Assembly (NCBI GenBank): GCA_014802265.1
Contig: JAAVCP010000071.1
Coordinates: 124,001-188,000 of the forward strand
From: Bacteroides sp.
GTDB lineage: Bacteria; Bacteroidota; Bacteroidia; Bacteroidales; Muribaculaceae
Length of the DNA: 64,000 nt
Direction of reading: 5' to 3'
Part shown: positions 25,941 through 36,081 of the stretch, in pieces
How positions within the stretch are numbered: position 1 is the stretch's first letter
Layout: every line of letters starts with the position of its first letter
Position numbers and translations under genes: made by a program
The notes under the pieces: generated by a model
Told to the model about the DNA's origin: nothing
Databases searched by the model: none
What the model saw: the letters and a program-made list of their open reading frames with translations, nothing else

Positions 25941-28900
25941 TTAGAATGTTACGTTAAGACCGAAAACATACGTGCGGGTATAGGGGTAATTGCTTTCCCA
26001 GTTTCCTGAACCACGCGGATCCTGATTGGTCTCAGGGTCCCAACCTTTCCAATGAGTCCAAGTTACGAGGTTTCGACCGGAAACATATACCATAAGATTA
26101 TCAATGCCAACTTTCGACATCCATTTGTCAGGGAAAGTATAGCTCAAGGTTATGTCTTTAATACGCCAGAATGAAGCGTCCTGTGCATATCCATAACCAT
26201 GTTTATTGGAAGATTTTCTAAGTGAGCGGTATTCATTGCTCTTGTTTTCTTCAGTCCAGTAACCGATTTCTGTTGTCTGATTACGACGACCCATCTCGTC
26301 ACCTGCAACGCTTAACAGACGGTTCCACTTCTTATAACCCTGTACGGTGTTAAGGAACACACTTAGTGTAAATCCTTTGTAGGAGAATGTATTGGTAAGA
26401 CCGCCATTCCATTTCGGAGTTGTCTGACCCTGCACATAGCGGTCGTCATCATTAATAACACCGTCACCATTGCGGTCAGCAAGCTTAACGTCACCGGGCT
26501 CTGCTACGGGGTCCCAATTCAGATGCTCTCCACGCTCAATTTCATCTGTCTGCCAGATACCTACCATCTCATAATCATAGATCACACCGATAGGTTGACC
26601 GATAAACCAACGGTTGCCTACGTCATCGCTCTTATCACCATAGAGGTCTTTAATCTTATTTTGGTTCCATGAGAATACGAGGCTGGTGTTCCATGTAAAG
26701 TCATGGGTATCAATATTTCTTGAATTGATAGTCAACTCAATACCCTTGTTAGCAGTCTTACCCATATTAGAGTAAACATCTGAGTAGCCTGACAAATCAG
26801 GAAGGCGACGGAGCAACAGAAGGTCGGTGGTTGTTGAAGTATAGAAATCAATGTTACCGCTTATTCTGTTATTAAGGAAACCGAAGTCAACACCTACGTT
26901 GAATGTCTTGGTTGTTTCCCATGAAAGATCTTTGTTTGCCATTCGTGTTGAGGGGATAAGACCTACTACAGAACTGCCACCCATTGCGAATTTCTCAACA
27001 GCAAGCTTAAGGATTGTCTCATAAACTGAGATAGCCTCATTACCTGCCTTACCATAAGAGAGGCGAAGCTTCAGATTATTGAGCCATGTCTGTGAAGGCT
27101 CCATGAATCTCTCATTTGCGATATTCCAACCAAGTGCCACTGACGGGAATGTACCATACTTGTTGTTTGCGCCGAACACAGAGCTACCGTCACGACGAAC
27201 AGTGAATGTGAAAAGATAGCGACTGTCGAAAGAGTAATTTACTCAACCCATCAAAGATGAAGTTGTACGCAAATCTGCGTAGGAACCTACCGAGGGTGTC
27301 TCTCCGGCACCAAGGTTATTGTATGACAAGTTGTCATTCACAAACTTAGTAGCATGGGCATAATTCTCACTATATTTCTTACGCATTGCGGCTGCAAGAA
27401 GAGTGACACCCAGACGATGCTGACCGAAATCACGATTATAGTAGATCAAGTTTTCCACCAGGCGTGTCTGCGTATCAGCATTCTTGATCTCACCTGTTCC
27501 GTTTTGGTCATTAGTCTCGCGACCGGTATACCAGCTTGTGCGTGTCGGAGCATACGAATAGCCGAAATTGAGACGGTAAGACAACCCCTTGAGTGGCTCC
27601 CATATGTTACCGAAATCTATCTGACCATAACCATTAATGCTGACATTCCATGCACGACGCTCGTCATCACGCTTTGTGCCGAGAAGTGGATTGCTCCAAA
27701 GCTGCTCTGAATACATAGGATAGATACACAGGCTGCCATCTTCTTCATAGATCTTGCCCCACGGAGACATTGCCTCTGCATTAAGGAGATTAACACGACC
27801 ACCATCACGGTTATGTGAAGCAATAAAGGTATATGTGCCAAACTGAAGCCATTTGGTTATGTTAACATCAAGGTTTGTACGGATTGAATAACGCTTGTAG
27901 TCATAACCTTTCAAGATACCTTTCTGATCAAGATAATCAAGTGAGACATAATACTTGGCAGTTTGTGTACCGCCTGATACCGTCACATTATGGTCCTGAA
28001 TTACACCGGTGCGTGATGCCACGTCATATACCCAGTCTGTCTCAACGCCGGCGTTATAGTTGTCAACCTCATTAGCATATTTGACATTCTCATTGTACAT
28101 TGTCTCACCAGGATTCTGAGCTACATAATCCTTGTATCTCTGAATAATCTGTTCGCCATTGGCAAATTTGAGCTTTTTTGAAAATTCTTCTATACCGACA
28201 TATCCGCTGTAGGTGACTTTTGCCCTTCCTTCTTTACCACGTTTTGTGGTGACCAGGATAACACCGTTAGCACCATTAGTACCATAGATAGCGGTAGCAG
28301 ATGCATCCTTAAGAATTTCAATTGACTCAATATCATTCGGAGCTATATCTGCAAGCGAACCACCTGTATTATTCAATGGAATACCATCGACTACCACATA
28401 CGGACCTGAGTTTGCATTAATTGAATTTTGACCACGTACAAGTGTTGAGGGAGCATCACCCGGAATTGAGGAGGTCTGTTGAATTGTCACACCTGAAGTG
28501 GCACCCTGCATAGCCTGAAGCACATTGCTCACCGGAAGCTTTGAAAGGCGGTCTTTACTTACTGAGGTGACAGAACCCGTGACGTCACTTTTCTTCTGCA
28601 CACCATAACCTACAACCACAACCTCATCAAGAAGTGATTCATTATCTACAAGGGTAATTGTCATAGGTGAGGCTGATGCCTTAACCTCTTTTGTCTCATA
28701 ACCCACGTATGAAACCACCAAAGTTGCCCCAGGTTTTACATTAAGAGAGAATTTTCCATCAACATCAGTGGCGGTACCTCCGGACTGTCCTTTTACTATT
28801 ACGGTGGCACCTATCAGGGGCTCACCATTCGTATCGGTTACAGTACCTGTCACCTTTACAGAGCCGGCTTGACTTGCTTGAGGGGCTGCAGGTACTGCCA

Positions 28901-28985
28901 ATGCCGGTAGTGCCGTCAGACAAGAACCTCCTACAAAAAGCAAGGAAGCGACTGCAAGTTTTTCCCATGTTAAAGATCTGTTCAT
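25941..28985 (-). pseudogene. SusC-like TonB-dependent transporter split by an in-frame TGA (pair B)
   Basis: The frame from 28985 encodes a signal peptide, a carboxypeptidase-regulatory-like domain (VTGTVTDTNGEPLIGATVIV), a TonB box and plug (EVVVVGYGVQKKSDVTG) and the first part of the barrel, then meets TGA at 27243-27245 (codon 581). The same frame stays open beyond it to 25941 and encodes VNYSFDSRYLFTF, RRDGSSVFGANNKYGTFPSV and a normal barrel end (YVFGLNVTF). The intact neighbour has ARVNYNFDQRY at the same place, so the lost residue is probably Arg, with CGA changed to TGA. It is a pseudogene, a polymorphism, or a sequencing error. An internal ATG at 27179 cannot rescue a barrel. Confidence 0.88.
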
Positions 28986-29337
28986 GGTCTTTGTCGTTTT
29001 TAGATTAATTATGTTAGTTCGATATCTCTATTCAAACCCTATTACAACTTTATTACCTTAAAAAAATACCTGCGCCTATAAATACGATTTATGATGTAGA
29101 TTAACTAAGTCGAGTTTTTGAATTCTTGGAGTTCATTGATGTCGGTTAATGTGGCCGTCATAAATTCTATGGCAAAATTAGTATGTAAAAAAATCTTAAA
29201 GCATATAAATATTTGTCAAACCAATTCATAAAAGTGCATATTTTAAATCATTTGCATATGCTTAACAGATTTTATGCCGTCAATGACTAATTTTTATACC
29301 TTGATATTGACCTGTTTTTCTCACTGCTTTTACTATC
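28986..29337 (-). repeat. susC leader copy B
   Basis: This 352-bp stretch before the split susC matches 35539-35888 before the intact susC at roughly nine positions in ten, with only short indels. Both contain a -7-like element on the minus strand (here CAAAATTA on the plus strand at 29173-29180) and so a predicted untranslated leader of about 180 nt. The match stops 18 bp before the IS982 element. Confidence 0.85.
29173..29180 (-). promoter_or_regulatory. Putative -7 element of SusCD pair B
   Basis: Minus-strand TAATTTTG, matching TAnnTTTG, conserved with 35724-35731 in the other leader copy. Start codon is about 190 bp downstream. Confidence 0.45.
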
Positions 29338-29392
29338 ATACTGATAATATTAACAACGCGAGTTCGGGATAAGAATAGCCTCAGAAAAAGTT

Positions 29393-29426
29393 GAATCGGC
29401 AGCTTGGAAAAGTTGCCGATTCTTTT
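29393..29426 (+). terminator. Hairpin inside the IS left end
   Basis: GAATCGGCA pairs with TGCCGATTC across a 12-nt loop and is followed by TTTT on the plus strand. It precedes the transposase gene and could block read-in transcription from outside, a common self-limiting device of insertion sequences. Confidence 0.6.
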
Positions 29427-29480
29427 GGTAATATCAATGATTCTTAGTAAATTAGGGGTAATAAACAATATTTACTAATC

Positions 29481-30401
29481 ATGATTACCGAAAGTAAAGT
29501 TACTGAAATTTTTTGTATTGCGGATGATTTTTGCAAAGAATTTAAGACCGGGATGGCAAAAAACGCTCTTCCCTCCTCTCCGGATAAGCCAAAACGCCGT
29601 AGAAAACGCATGATGTCCGATGCGGAGGTCATCACGATCCTGATATGCTTCCACTTCAACACTTACCGCAATTTCAAGCATTACTATCTGTCATGCGTAT
29701 GCTGCCAGTGGAGGCACCTGTTCCCGAAAAGGTTCTCCTATAACAGATTTGTGGAGGTAATGCCACGCTGTTTCGTCGCCCTGACGATGTTCCTGCGGCT
29801 CGCTTGCTTCGGAGAATGCACCGGCATCAGTTTTGTGGACAGCACCTGTATCCCGGTCATACATAATAAGCGTCAGTTCAATATGAAAGTATTCAGGAAT
29901 ATTGCAACCAAGGGAAAGAGTACAATGGGATGGTATGTGGGATTCAAGCTACATCTGCTGTGTAATGAGAAGGGAGAGCTGATTAACTTTGTCCTTACCC
30001 GCGCCAATGTGGACGACCGCAACGAATCGGTCATTGACACGCTGACTGACAAGGTGTTCGGAAAACTATATGCAGATAAGGGATATATATCCCAATCGCT
30101 TTTCGGACGTCTTTGGGATGATGGGATCCATATTGTGACAGGACTGCGTTCAAATATGAAACAACACCTCATGCCTATCTATGAAAAGATAATGCTACGT
30201 AAGCGGAGTATCATAGAGTCAATTAATGACATACTTAAGAATGTTGCTCAATTGGTCCACTCCCGTCACAGGAGCGTACATAACTTTCTGATGAACCTGC
30301 TTGCAGCCATGGGGGCATATTGCTTTTTCAGCACCAAGCCTGAGGTAAACTTCGACTTTGAGATTCCGGAGACTGACGGGCAACTCGTACTCTGGCATTA
30401 A
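29481..30401 (+). CDS. IS982-family transposase
   Basis: 306 residues, full length. A DDE core is visible: SFVDSTCIPV near residue 117, KLYADKGYI near 195 and RSIIESINDILKN near 245 supply the two aspartates and the glutamate. The N-terminal MMSDAEVITILICFHF and the YRNFKHYYL segment fit IS982. The gene is inside intact terminal repeats with a target duplication, so the element is likely still active. It faces opposite to the SusC/SusD genes. Termination hairpin at 29393 lies just upstream of its start. Confidence 0.93.
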   Translation: MITESKVTEIFCIADDFCKEFKTGMAKNALPSSPDKPKRRRKRMMSDAEVITILICFHFNTYRNFKHYYLSCVCCQWRHLFPKRFSYNRFVEVMPRCFVALTMFLRLACFGECTGISFVDSTCIPVIHNKRQFNMKVFRNIATKGKSTMGWYVGFKLHLLCNEKGELINFVLTRANVDDRNESVIDTLTDKVFGKLYADKGYISQSLFGRLWDDGIHIVTGLRSNMKQHLMPIYEKIMLRKRSIIESINDILKNVAQLVHSRHRSVHNFLMNLLAAMGAYCFFSTKPEVNFDFEIPETDGQLVLWH

Positions 30402-30558
30402 GGATTATTTATGATCTACTTTCAGGCGACCATTATGTGGTCGCCCGATGACATATGCAACTACGGATATGTGTGAAATCTATGATATTTATCCCGAACT
30501 CGCGTTAACAGGTTTATTATGCAAATAAGATAAAAATTTGTTCAAACTGATAATTAAT

Positions 30559-30600
30559 ATAAGGAGTCCCTCCTTATATTTTTAGGGAGGAACTCCTTAT
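30559..30600 (-). terminator. Terminator after SusCD pair A
   Basis: Fifteen-bp arms with one mismatch (ATAAGGAGT/ACTCCTTAT and CCTCC/GGAGG) and a 12-nt AT-rich loop, 24 bp downstream of the SusD stop on the minus strand. Confidence 0.8.
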
Positions 30601-30624
30601 TCTAACACAATAAATTACTTACTA

Positions 30625-32406
30625 TTAATTCCAACCCGGATTTTGGTCGATTACAGATTCAGTATTTGAGTCAATCACTGTCTGAGGAATCGGGAAAAGA
30701 GTCCATTCTGTAATCTTTGATAGATTTGATTCAAAACATCCGGGCCAAGCCTCAGATTGATCAGCAATATACATTGCATGAGCGTTGATACTGTTGATGC
30801 CATCCTGACCCATGCGGAGAAGAGTAGGCCAACGCTGCTCCTCAAAGAAGAGTTCACGGGCACGCTCGTCAAGAATAAACTGGAGAGACATATCTCCTGC
30901 CTGAGCCAATTTTGAACATTTTGCACGGTTACGGAGAAGATTAATGTCAGCAGCTGCATCGCCGGTATTACCTTTGCGGAATTTAGCCTCGGCACGAAGC
31001 AGAATTGTTTCAGCTGAACGACATGCATATTGGTCAATATAATATGCACTACGCTGCCAGCCCTCGCTCAAATCATCATAGTTATAGTCGTCTGCCGATG
31101 CCCATTTCTCCCATATAGGATAGAATCGGTCAATACGAGTCGGATCAAGCATATCAAGAGTAACCACTTGTCCGTAACGTGAATGATCTTGGTCAGTCAC
31201 AACAAATTCACGACGGATGTTACATGGAGCGTTACGCATGTCGTCGCTGAAGTCACCACGCCATATATCATTAATCACATAGTTTGTCGGGCTATAGCTT
31301 GAAACGCCACGACCACCGACGTAGGCACAAATGTTACCACCGGGATAAAGTTCCTGATCGGGATTATTCCACGGACAGTTCTCTCCATTTTCTTTATACT
31401 CTTCTTTCCAGAAAGTATCACGCAAAACGGGAGACCAGTTACGCGGTGATTCACTATAGTTGCCACCATATTCATGGCGTACTGCATAATCATGCTGGAA
31501 AACCCAAAGAGACTCAGTGTTACCACAATCATAATCCTGGTTGTCACGCTGGAAAAGGTCAAAGAACACATTACCGTCTTCCCTATAAGCCTCAACTCCA
31601 TTCACAACCTTACCACCATCAACGATAGAACGAGAACCGAAACGCTCTGTCATAAGGGGATGAAGTGCGGTAACCTTGTCAGCATAAGAAATGGCTTGAT
31701 CAAGGTCAGAGGCATCATTATTCTTGATCGTTGCGAGTGCAAGATATGCTTCTGACAAGAAATGATAGGCGGCACCTTTAGCCACACGTCCAGCCTCTGA
31801 AGGATAGTCAGGGAGATTTTCGGCAGCATCTTTAAGGTCAGCTATAGCCTGAAGATAAGTCTCCTCTCTTGAGGCACGCTCAAAATCAAGTTTGAGTATC
31901 TCATAAAATTCAGTCACAAGAGGCACACCACCAAACATCTCGGCAAGACGCAGATAGCCGTATCCACGCATAAACATCATCTCGCCATAACATTCTTTAC
32001 GCTCTGCCTCACTATCCCAGGAAAGACCCTCTTTCTGCACACCGGCAAGTGACTGGTTAGCATAGTTCACCAGCTGATACATGGCGTCAAAGATCTGATT
32101 CGAGCTGTTGGAAGAAGAACTCCAGTTATTAAAATTGGAGAAGCCATTGCCACTCGCACGCCAATTAGGGGTGTCTGCCACGTCTGATCCCAATCCCTTC
32201 AGGAAGTTATTGCAGTCATACCAATAGCGTATGTGAACATACAGGTTAGTGACACATGCCTTTACTTGGTCGGCAGTCTCATAGGAGTTGGTTGTCGTGT
32301 AGATTGTGCGAGGCTTTTCTGTCAGAAAGTCCTTATCATCGCACGCTCCAAGCGCGGGGAGCATGGCAGCTCCAAGCGCATATAAAGCTAATTTATTTAG
32401 TTTCAT
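30625..32406 (-). CDS. SusD-like glycan-binding lipoprotein (pair A)
   Basis: 593 residues with a lipoprotein signal (lipobox LGAC, cysteine at residue 22). SusD/RagB features include YANQSLAGVQ, the TPR-like MFMRGYGYLRLAEMFGGVPLV near 150, and LQFILDERARELFFEEQRWPTL near the C-terminus. It starts 12 bp after the susC of the same pair. It would bind the target glycan at the surface and close over the SusC barrel. Sequence differs substantially from the pair B SusD, so the two pairs may import different oligosaccharides of one polymer. Confidence 0.93.
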   Translation of the reverse strand: MKLNKLALYALGAAMLPALGACDDKDFLTEKPRTIYTTTNSYETADQVKACVTNLYVHIRYWYDCNNFLKGLGSDVADTPNWRASGNGFSNFNNWSSSSNSSNQIFDAMYQLVNYANQSLAGVQKEGLSWDSEAERKECYGEMMFMRGYGYLRLAEMFGGVPLVTEFYEILKLDFERASREETYLQAIADLKDAAENLPDYPSEAGRVAKGAAYHFLSEAYLALATIKNNDASDLDQAISYADKVTALHPLMTERFGSRSIVDGGKVVNGVEAYREDGNVFFDLFQRDNQDYDCGNTESLWVFQHDYAVRHEYGGNYSESPRNWSPVLRDTFWKEEYKENGENCPWNNPDQELYPGGNICAYVGGRGVSSYSPTNYVINDIWRGDFSDDMRNAPCNIRREFVVTDQDHSRYGQVVTLDMLDPTRIDRFYPIWEKWASADDYNYDDLSEGWQRSAYYIDQYACRSAETILLRAEAKFRKGNTGDAAADINLLRNRAKCSKLAQAGDMSLQFILDERARELFFEEQRWPTLLRMGQDGINSINAHAMYIADQSEAWPGCFESNLSKITEWTLFPIPQTVIDSNTESVIDQNPGWN

Positions 32407-32418
32407 TTTTAATCGTAA

Positions 32419-35400
32419 TTAGAATGTAAGGTTAAGACCGAGAGAGAATGAGCGTGCAAGAGGATAACCGTAAGAATATCCTGTGCCCACAGTCTGCTTA
32501 ATTTCAGGATCACCACCCTTCCAACCGGTGATGGTGAAGAGATTCTTGGCAGCGAAGAACACTTTGAGATTGTTGATACCGATATTCTTCACCCAAGACT
32601 GACGGAAGGTATAGGAAAGGCTGAGGTCTGCAAGACGAACAAATGAATAGCTCTGCAGCGGGTTATAACGACCGTCAGTATAATTGATACGGGGGTATTC
32701 GTTACTGCGGTTCTCTTCTGTCCACCAACCGTGATTAAGGTTATTGTCAGTATTCACATCGGAGAGGGTGCGATATGCATAGAGGTTAGTAGCCTTACCA
32801 TATCCATGACCACCGAATACGCCTGTAAACATTGCAAAAAGAGTGAAGTCTTTATATGTTACGGTATTGCCGAAACCCATACGGAAGTTTTCTTTTGAAT
32901 AGCCAAGAATTGTACGGTCATCAGAAGTAATCTTTCCATCGCCATCAATATCAGCAAACTTAACATCACCAGGCTGAGCGCCGTTTGCTTCCATATATTC
33001 AGTGTCCTCAACCTGTACAATGCCGATATTCTTATATCCGTAAATAGCACCCAAAGATTTATTAAGGAACAGCCCATTGGTAATATCATCTTGACCGTCA
33101 CCGTAAAGATCTTTCAGCTTATTTCGGTTCATGTAGAAATTAAGAGTAGAACTCCAAGTCCAGTCATTGCTCTGGATATTGATTGTATTAAGGGTTGCCT
33201 CAATACCCCAGTTGTCTACACGTCCCATTGTAGCATACATACCAGTCAGACCATTGATCATTACCGGGATGCTACGCCAAAATATTTGATCAGTTGTCTT
33301 TGAAGTATAGGAGTCGAATTCAATTTGAACGCGATTATCAAACATTCCGAGTTCAAAGCCATAGTTCCATGAAGTGGTTGTTTCCCAACCGAGGTTTTCA
33401 TTACCCATGGCTGTAATACGCTGACCCCAGCTTGCCTGAGATGCATTACCAAATGGATAGAGATAACCACCAGCCTGACCAAGTGTGATAGTGGAAAGAG
33501 TCTGATAAGGACTGAGAGACTGGTTACCATTCTTACCCCAAGATACCTTCACCTTAAGGTTATTGATTTTCTCAACCGTCTCCATAAATTTCTCGTTTGA
33601 CACTGTCCATGCCACACCTACTGCGGGGAAAGTACCCCACTTATGTTCTGCACCGAACACCGACGAACCATCACGACGGATAGAGAGATTCAGGTGATAA
33701 CGCTGATCAAAGTTATAGTTTACACGGGCAAGATAACCAACGTCGGTATGACGACTATAACCCGGAGTGTTAATCTTTTGGGTAGCGGCAAGATGGAGTC
33801 CGTCATATCCAAGATTGGTATTGCCAAGTGCAGCAAAGTCAGAACCTGACATCTGGCGAGTGAAATACTCATACGAGTCACGAGTGTAAACTAAAGTCAC
33901 ATCAAGGAAATGCTCGTTAAACTGACCGGTGTAGCTGAGAATGTTATCCCACACCCATGACTTGTTTTTACGACGATAATTATAGCCATTTGCTGAAGCA
34001 AGATAGCCGGCAGTTGCGCTGTCGCTGAAGTAAGACTCTGCATCTTCGATGGCAACTCCTGACATTTCACGTACATAATAACTCTCATGAGTGAAATAAT
34101 CACGTTCTATGTTCTCAAGTGTGAAGCTACCGTTCATACGGAACTGCAGACCCTTTACCCAGGGACACTTCAAAATAAGATGACCCTTAAGAGTGGTGGT
34201 GTTATAGATGTCATTGTCATCAATTGTATTTGACAATACGCTCCACAACGGATTAAGACGGTAGCCACCTTCGTTACATGGATATTTGTTTACCTCGCCA
34301 TTGATACGAGTGGGCTGACCATAAGGGCTGAGGCGAGTTGTCTGGTATAGGTCATATACCGAAGCACCGGAGTAATTATTATGAGAGTAGTTCATCTGAC
34401 CGCCCAACTGTAACCAGTCGGTAACATCAGCCGTGATTCTACTGTTCATAACAAAACGTTCATAGTCATCACCTTTAACTACACCTTCCTGTTTTGTATA
34501 TGAACCGGACACATAATAGTTGAGCTTACTGCTTGCTCCTGACACAGACAAAGAATAATTCTGCATCAGACCCGTGCGTGTGGCGTAATCAAACCAATCT
34601 GTTGTCTGACCCTTCTGGTAGTTGTCATATTCAAACTTACTCATCCAGGTTGGATCAGCATTTTCGTCAAGACCTGCAAGAATATTATTTTTCCTTATAT
34701 AATCAGCCGGGCTGAGCAAGTCAGGCTTAGAGGCAGCATTTGACCATGCCCATGAAGTTGACGCAGACACAAGGGGTTTACCTTCTACACCCTTCTTTGT
34801 AGTGATCATAATCACGCCATTTGCAGCCTGTGAGCCGTAGGCAGCCAAAGAAGTGGCATCTTTCAGAACGCTCATTGATTCTATTATAGAGGGGTCAATG
34901 TCACGAAGTGCGCCCTGGAAGATCACACCGTCAAGCACAATCAGAGGATCTGAGCCACCATTGATGGATTTCTGACCACGAACCACCATTGAAGGCACCT
35001 GACCTGCTCCCTGTTGCTGAGACACTGTTATACCTGTAACCGTGCCGCGCAGAGCATCCATAGCATTAGAAGTTGGAATAAGGGAAAGAGGAGAATCAGC
35101 AACTTTGACTGTTGACACGGAGCCTGTGAAGTTTTTGCGTGAGATAGTTCCATAACCCACAACCACTACTTCATTCAACATCTCCTCATTGTCATTAAGA
35201 GTAATTGTCATGGGACCCGGGACAGCTTTTACCTCTTTGGTCTCATATCCCACATAAGATACGATAAGTGTTGAACCCGGTTTTACATTGAGCGAGAAAT
35301 TACCGTCAATATCTGTTGCAGCACCGGTCTTCTCACCTTTTACAATTACAGTCGCACCAATCAGTGGTTCACCGTTAGTGTCTACCACAGTACCCTTAAC

Positions 35401-35538
35401 TGTAATTGTGGATTCACCGCTTTGCGCAGCCTGTAGAGGCGTTGGTGAAGCCATTGCCGGAACAGCTCCCAGACAAGACCCACCGGCTATAAGCAGGGTG
35501 GCAGCCGCAAGTTTTTCCCATGTTAGAGATTTGCTCAT
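32419..35538 (-). CDS. SusC-like TonB-dependent transporter (pair A)
   Basis: 1039 residues, full length. Signal peptide (MSKSLTWEKLAAATLLIAGG...), carboxypeptidase-regulatory-like domain (VKGTVVDTNGEPLIGATVIV), TonB box and plug (EVVVVGYGTISRKNFTGSV, QGAGQVPSMVVRGQKSINGG), then a 22-strand barrel ending ARSFSLGLNLTF. It imports oligosaccharides across the outer membrane using TonB energy. It precedes its SusD by 12 bp and follows a leader of about 180 nt that is duplicated before the other susC. The N-terminal 150 residues are much closer to the pair B copy than the rest, suggesting duplication then divergence or recombination. Confidence 0.95.
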   Translation of the reverse strand: MSKSLTWEKLAAATLLIAGGSCLGAVPAMASPTPLQAAQSGESTITVKGTVVDTNGEPLIGATVIVKGEKTGAATDIDGNFSLNVKPGSTLIVSYVGYETKEVKAVPGPMTITLNDNEEMLNEVVVVGYGTISRKNFTGSVSTVKVADSPLSLIPTSNAMDALRGTVTGITVSQQQGAGQVPSMVVRGQKSINGGSDPLIVLDGVIFQGALRDIDPSIIESMSVLKDATSLAAYGSQAANGVIMITTKKGVEGKPLVSASTSWAWSNAASKPDLLSPADYIRKNNILAGLDENADPTWMSKFEYDNYQKGQTTDWFDYATRTGLMQNYSLSVSGASSKLNYYVSGSYTKQEGVVKGDDYERFVMNSRITADVTDWLQLGGQMNYSHNNYSGASVYDLYQTTRLSPYGQPTRINGEVNKYPCNEGGYRLNPLWSVLSNTIDDNDIYNTTTLKGHLILKCPWVKGLQFRMNGSFTLENIERDYFTHESYYVREMSGVAIEDAESYFSDSATAGYLASANGYNYRRKNKSWVWDNILSYTGQFNEHFLDVTLVYTRDSYEYFTRQMSGSDFAALGNTNLGYDGLHLAATQKINTPGYSRHTDVGYLARVNYNFDQRYHLNLSIRRDGSSVFGAEHKWGTFPAVGVAWTVSNEKFMETVEKINNLKVKVSWGKNGNQSLSPYQTLSTITLGQAGGYLYPFGNASQASWGQRITAMGNENLGWETTTSWNYGFELGMFDNRVQIEFDSYTSKTTDQIFWRSIPVMINGLTGMYATMGRVDNWGIEATLNTINIQSNDWTWSSTLNFYMNRNKLKDLYGDGQDDITNGLFLNKSLGAIYGYKNIGIVQVEDTEYMEANGAQPGDVKFADIDGDGKITSDDRTILGYSKENFRMGFGNTVTYKDFTLFAMFTGVFGGHGYGKATNLYAYRTLSDVNTDNNLNHGWWTEENRSNEYPRINYTDGRYNPLQSYSFVRLADLSLSYTFRQSWVKNIGINNLKVFFAAKNLFTITGWKGGDPEIKQTVGTGYSYGYPLARSFSLGLNLTF

Positions 35539-35888
35539 GGTTTTGTCGTTTTAATTAATTAATTTGTTAGTTCGATATCTCTATTGAAACCCTATTACAA
35601 CTTTATTACCTTAAAAAATACCTGCGCCTAAAAATACGATTTATGATGTAGATTAACTAAATCGAGTTTTTGAATTCTTGGAGTTCATTGATGTCGGCTA
35701 ATTGTCCGTCATAAATTCTGTGGCAAAATTAGTATGTGAAAAAATCTTAAAGCATATAAATATTTGTCAAACCAATTCATAACAGCGCATATTTTAAATC
35801 ATTTATGTGTGGTTGACAGATTTTGTGCCGTCAATGACCAATTTTTACACCTTGATATTGACCTGATTTTTCTCACTGCTTTTGCTAT
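35539..35888 (-). repeat. susC leader copy A
   Basis: Matches 28986-29337 at about nine positions in ten. It contains the conserved -7-like element at 35724-35731 and ends just inside the intergenic region shared with the HTCS gene. Confidence 0.85.
35724..35731 (-). promoter_or_regulatory. Putative -7 element of SusCD pair A
   Basis: Minus-strand TAATTTTG about 190 bp before the susC ATG, conserved in the second leader copy. Confidence 0.45.
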
Positions 35889-36046
35889 CGGGTTTAAAGA
35901 GGATGGGTGAATACTTTTTTTGACAGATATGAGATTAATTGGTCAAACACACCTCACAATATTTCAAAAGCAACAAAGAACCGATTTTTGACAAATTTAA
36001 TGCATCTGATGAGAATTTTATCCTCTCTCTTATCATTAATTATTAC

Positions 36047-36054
36047 TACCTTTG
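36047..36054 (+). promoter_or_regulatory. Putative -7 element of the HTCS regulator gene
   Basis: TACCTTTG matches TAnnTTTG and lies 28 bp before the ATG at 36082, implying a very short leader. No clear -33 element. Confidence 0.45.
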
Positions 36055-36081
36055 TGACATCATTTGAATCAATCTGATATC

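Larger units (their letters stand above)
29356..30505 (+). mobile_element. IS982-family insertion sequence, complete
   Basis: The ends form a 17-bp perfect inverted repeat, ACGCGAGTTCGGGATAA, and are flanked by the 5-bp direct repeat TAACA (29351-29355 and 30506-30510). The 1150-bp element carries one intact transposase. It lies between the two SusC/SusD pairs, about 175 bp upstream of the -7 element of pair B. Confidence 0.9.

Noticed and set aside
25941-27179. Treating the downstream SusC piece as an independent gene starting at ATG 27179
   Set aside because: It would begin mid-barrel without signal peptide, plug or TonB box, and the same frame continues upstream to the TGA.
36064-36081. 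TTG start for the HTCS gene
   Set aside because: The ATG at 36082 directly begins a normal signal peptide; the six extra residues add nothing typical.
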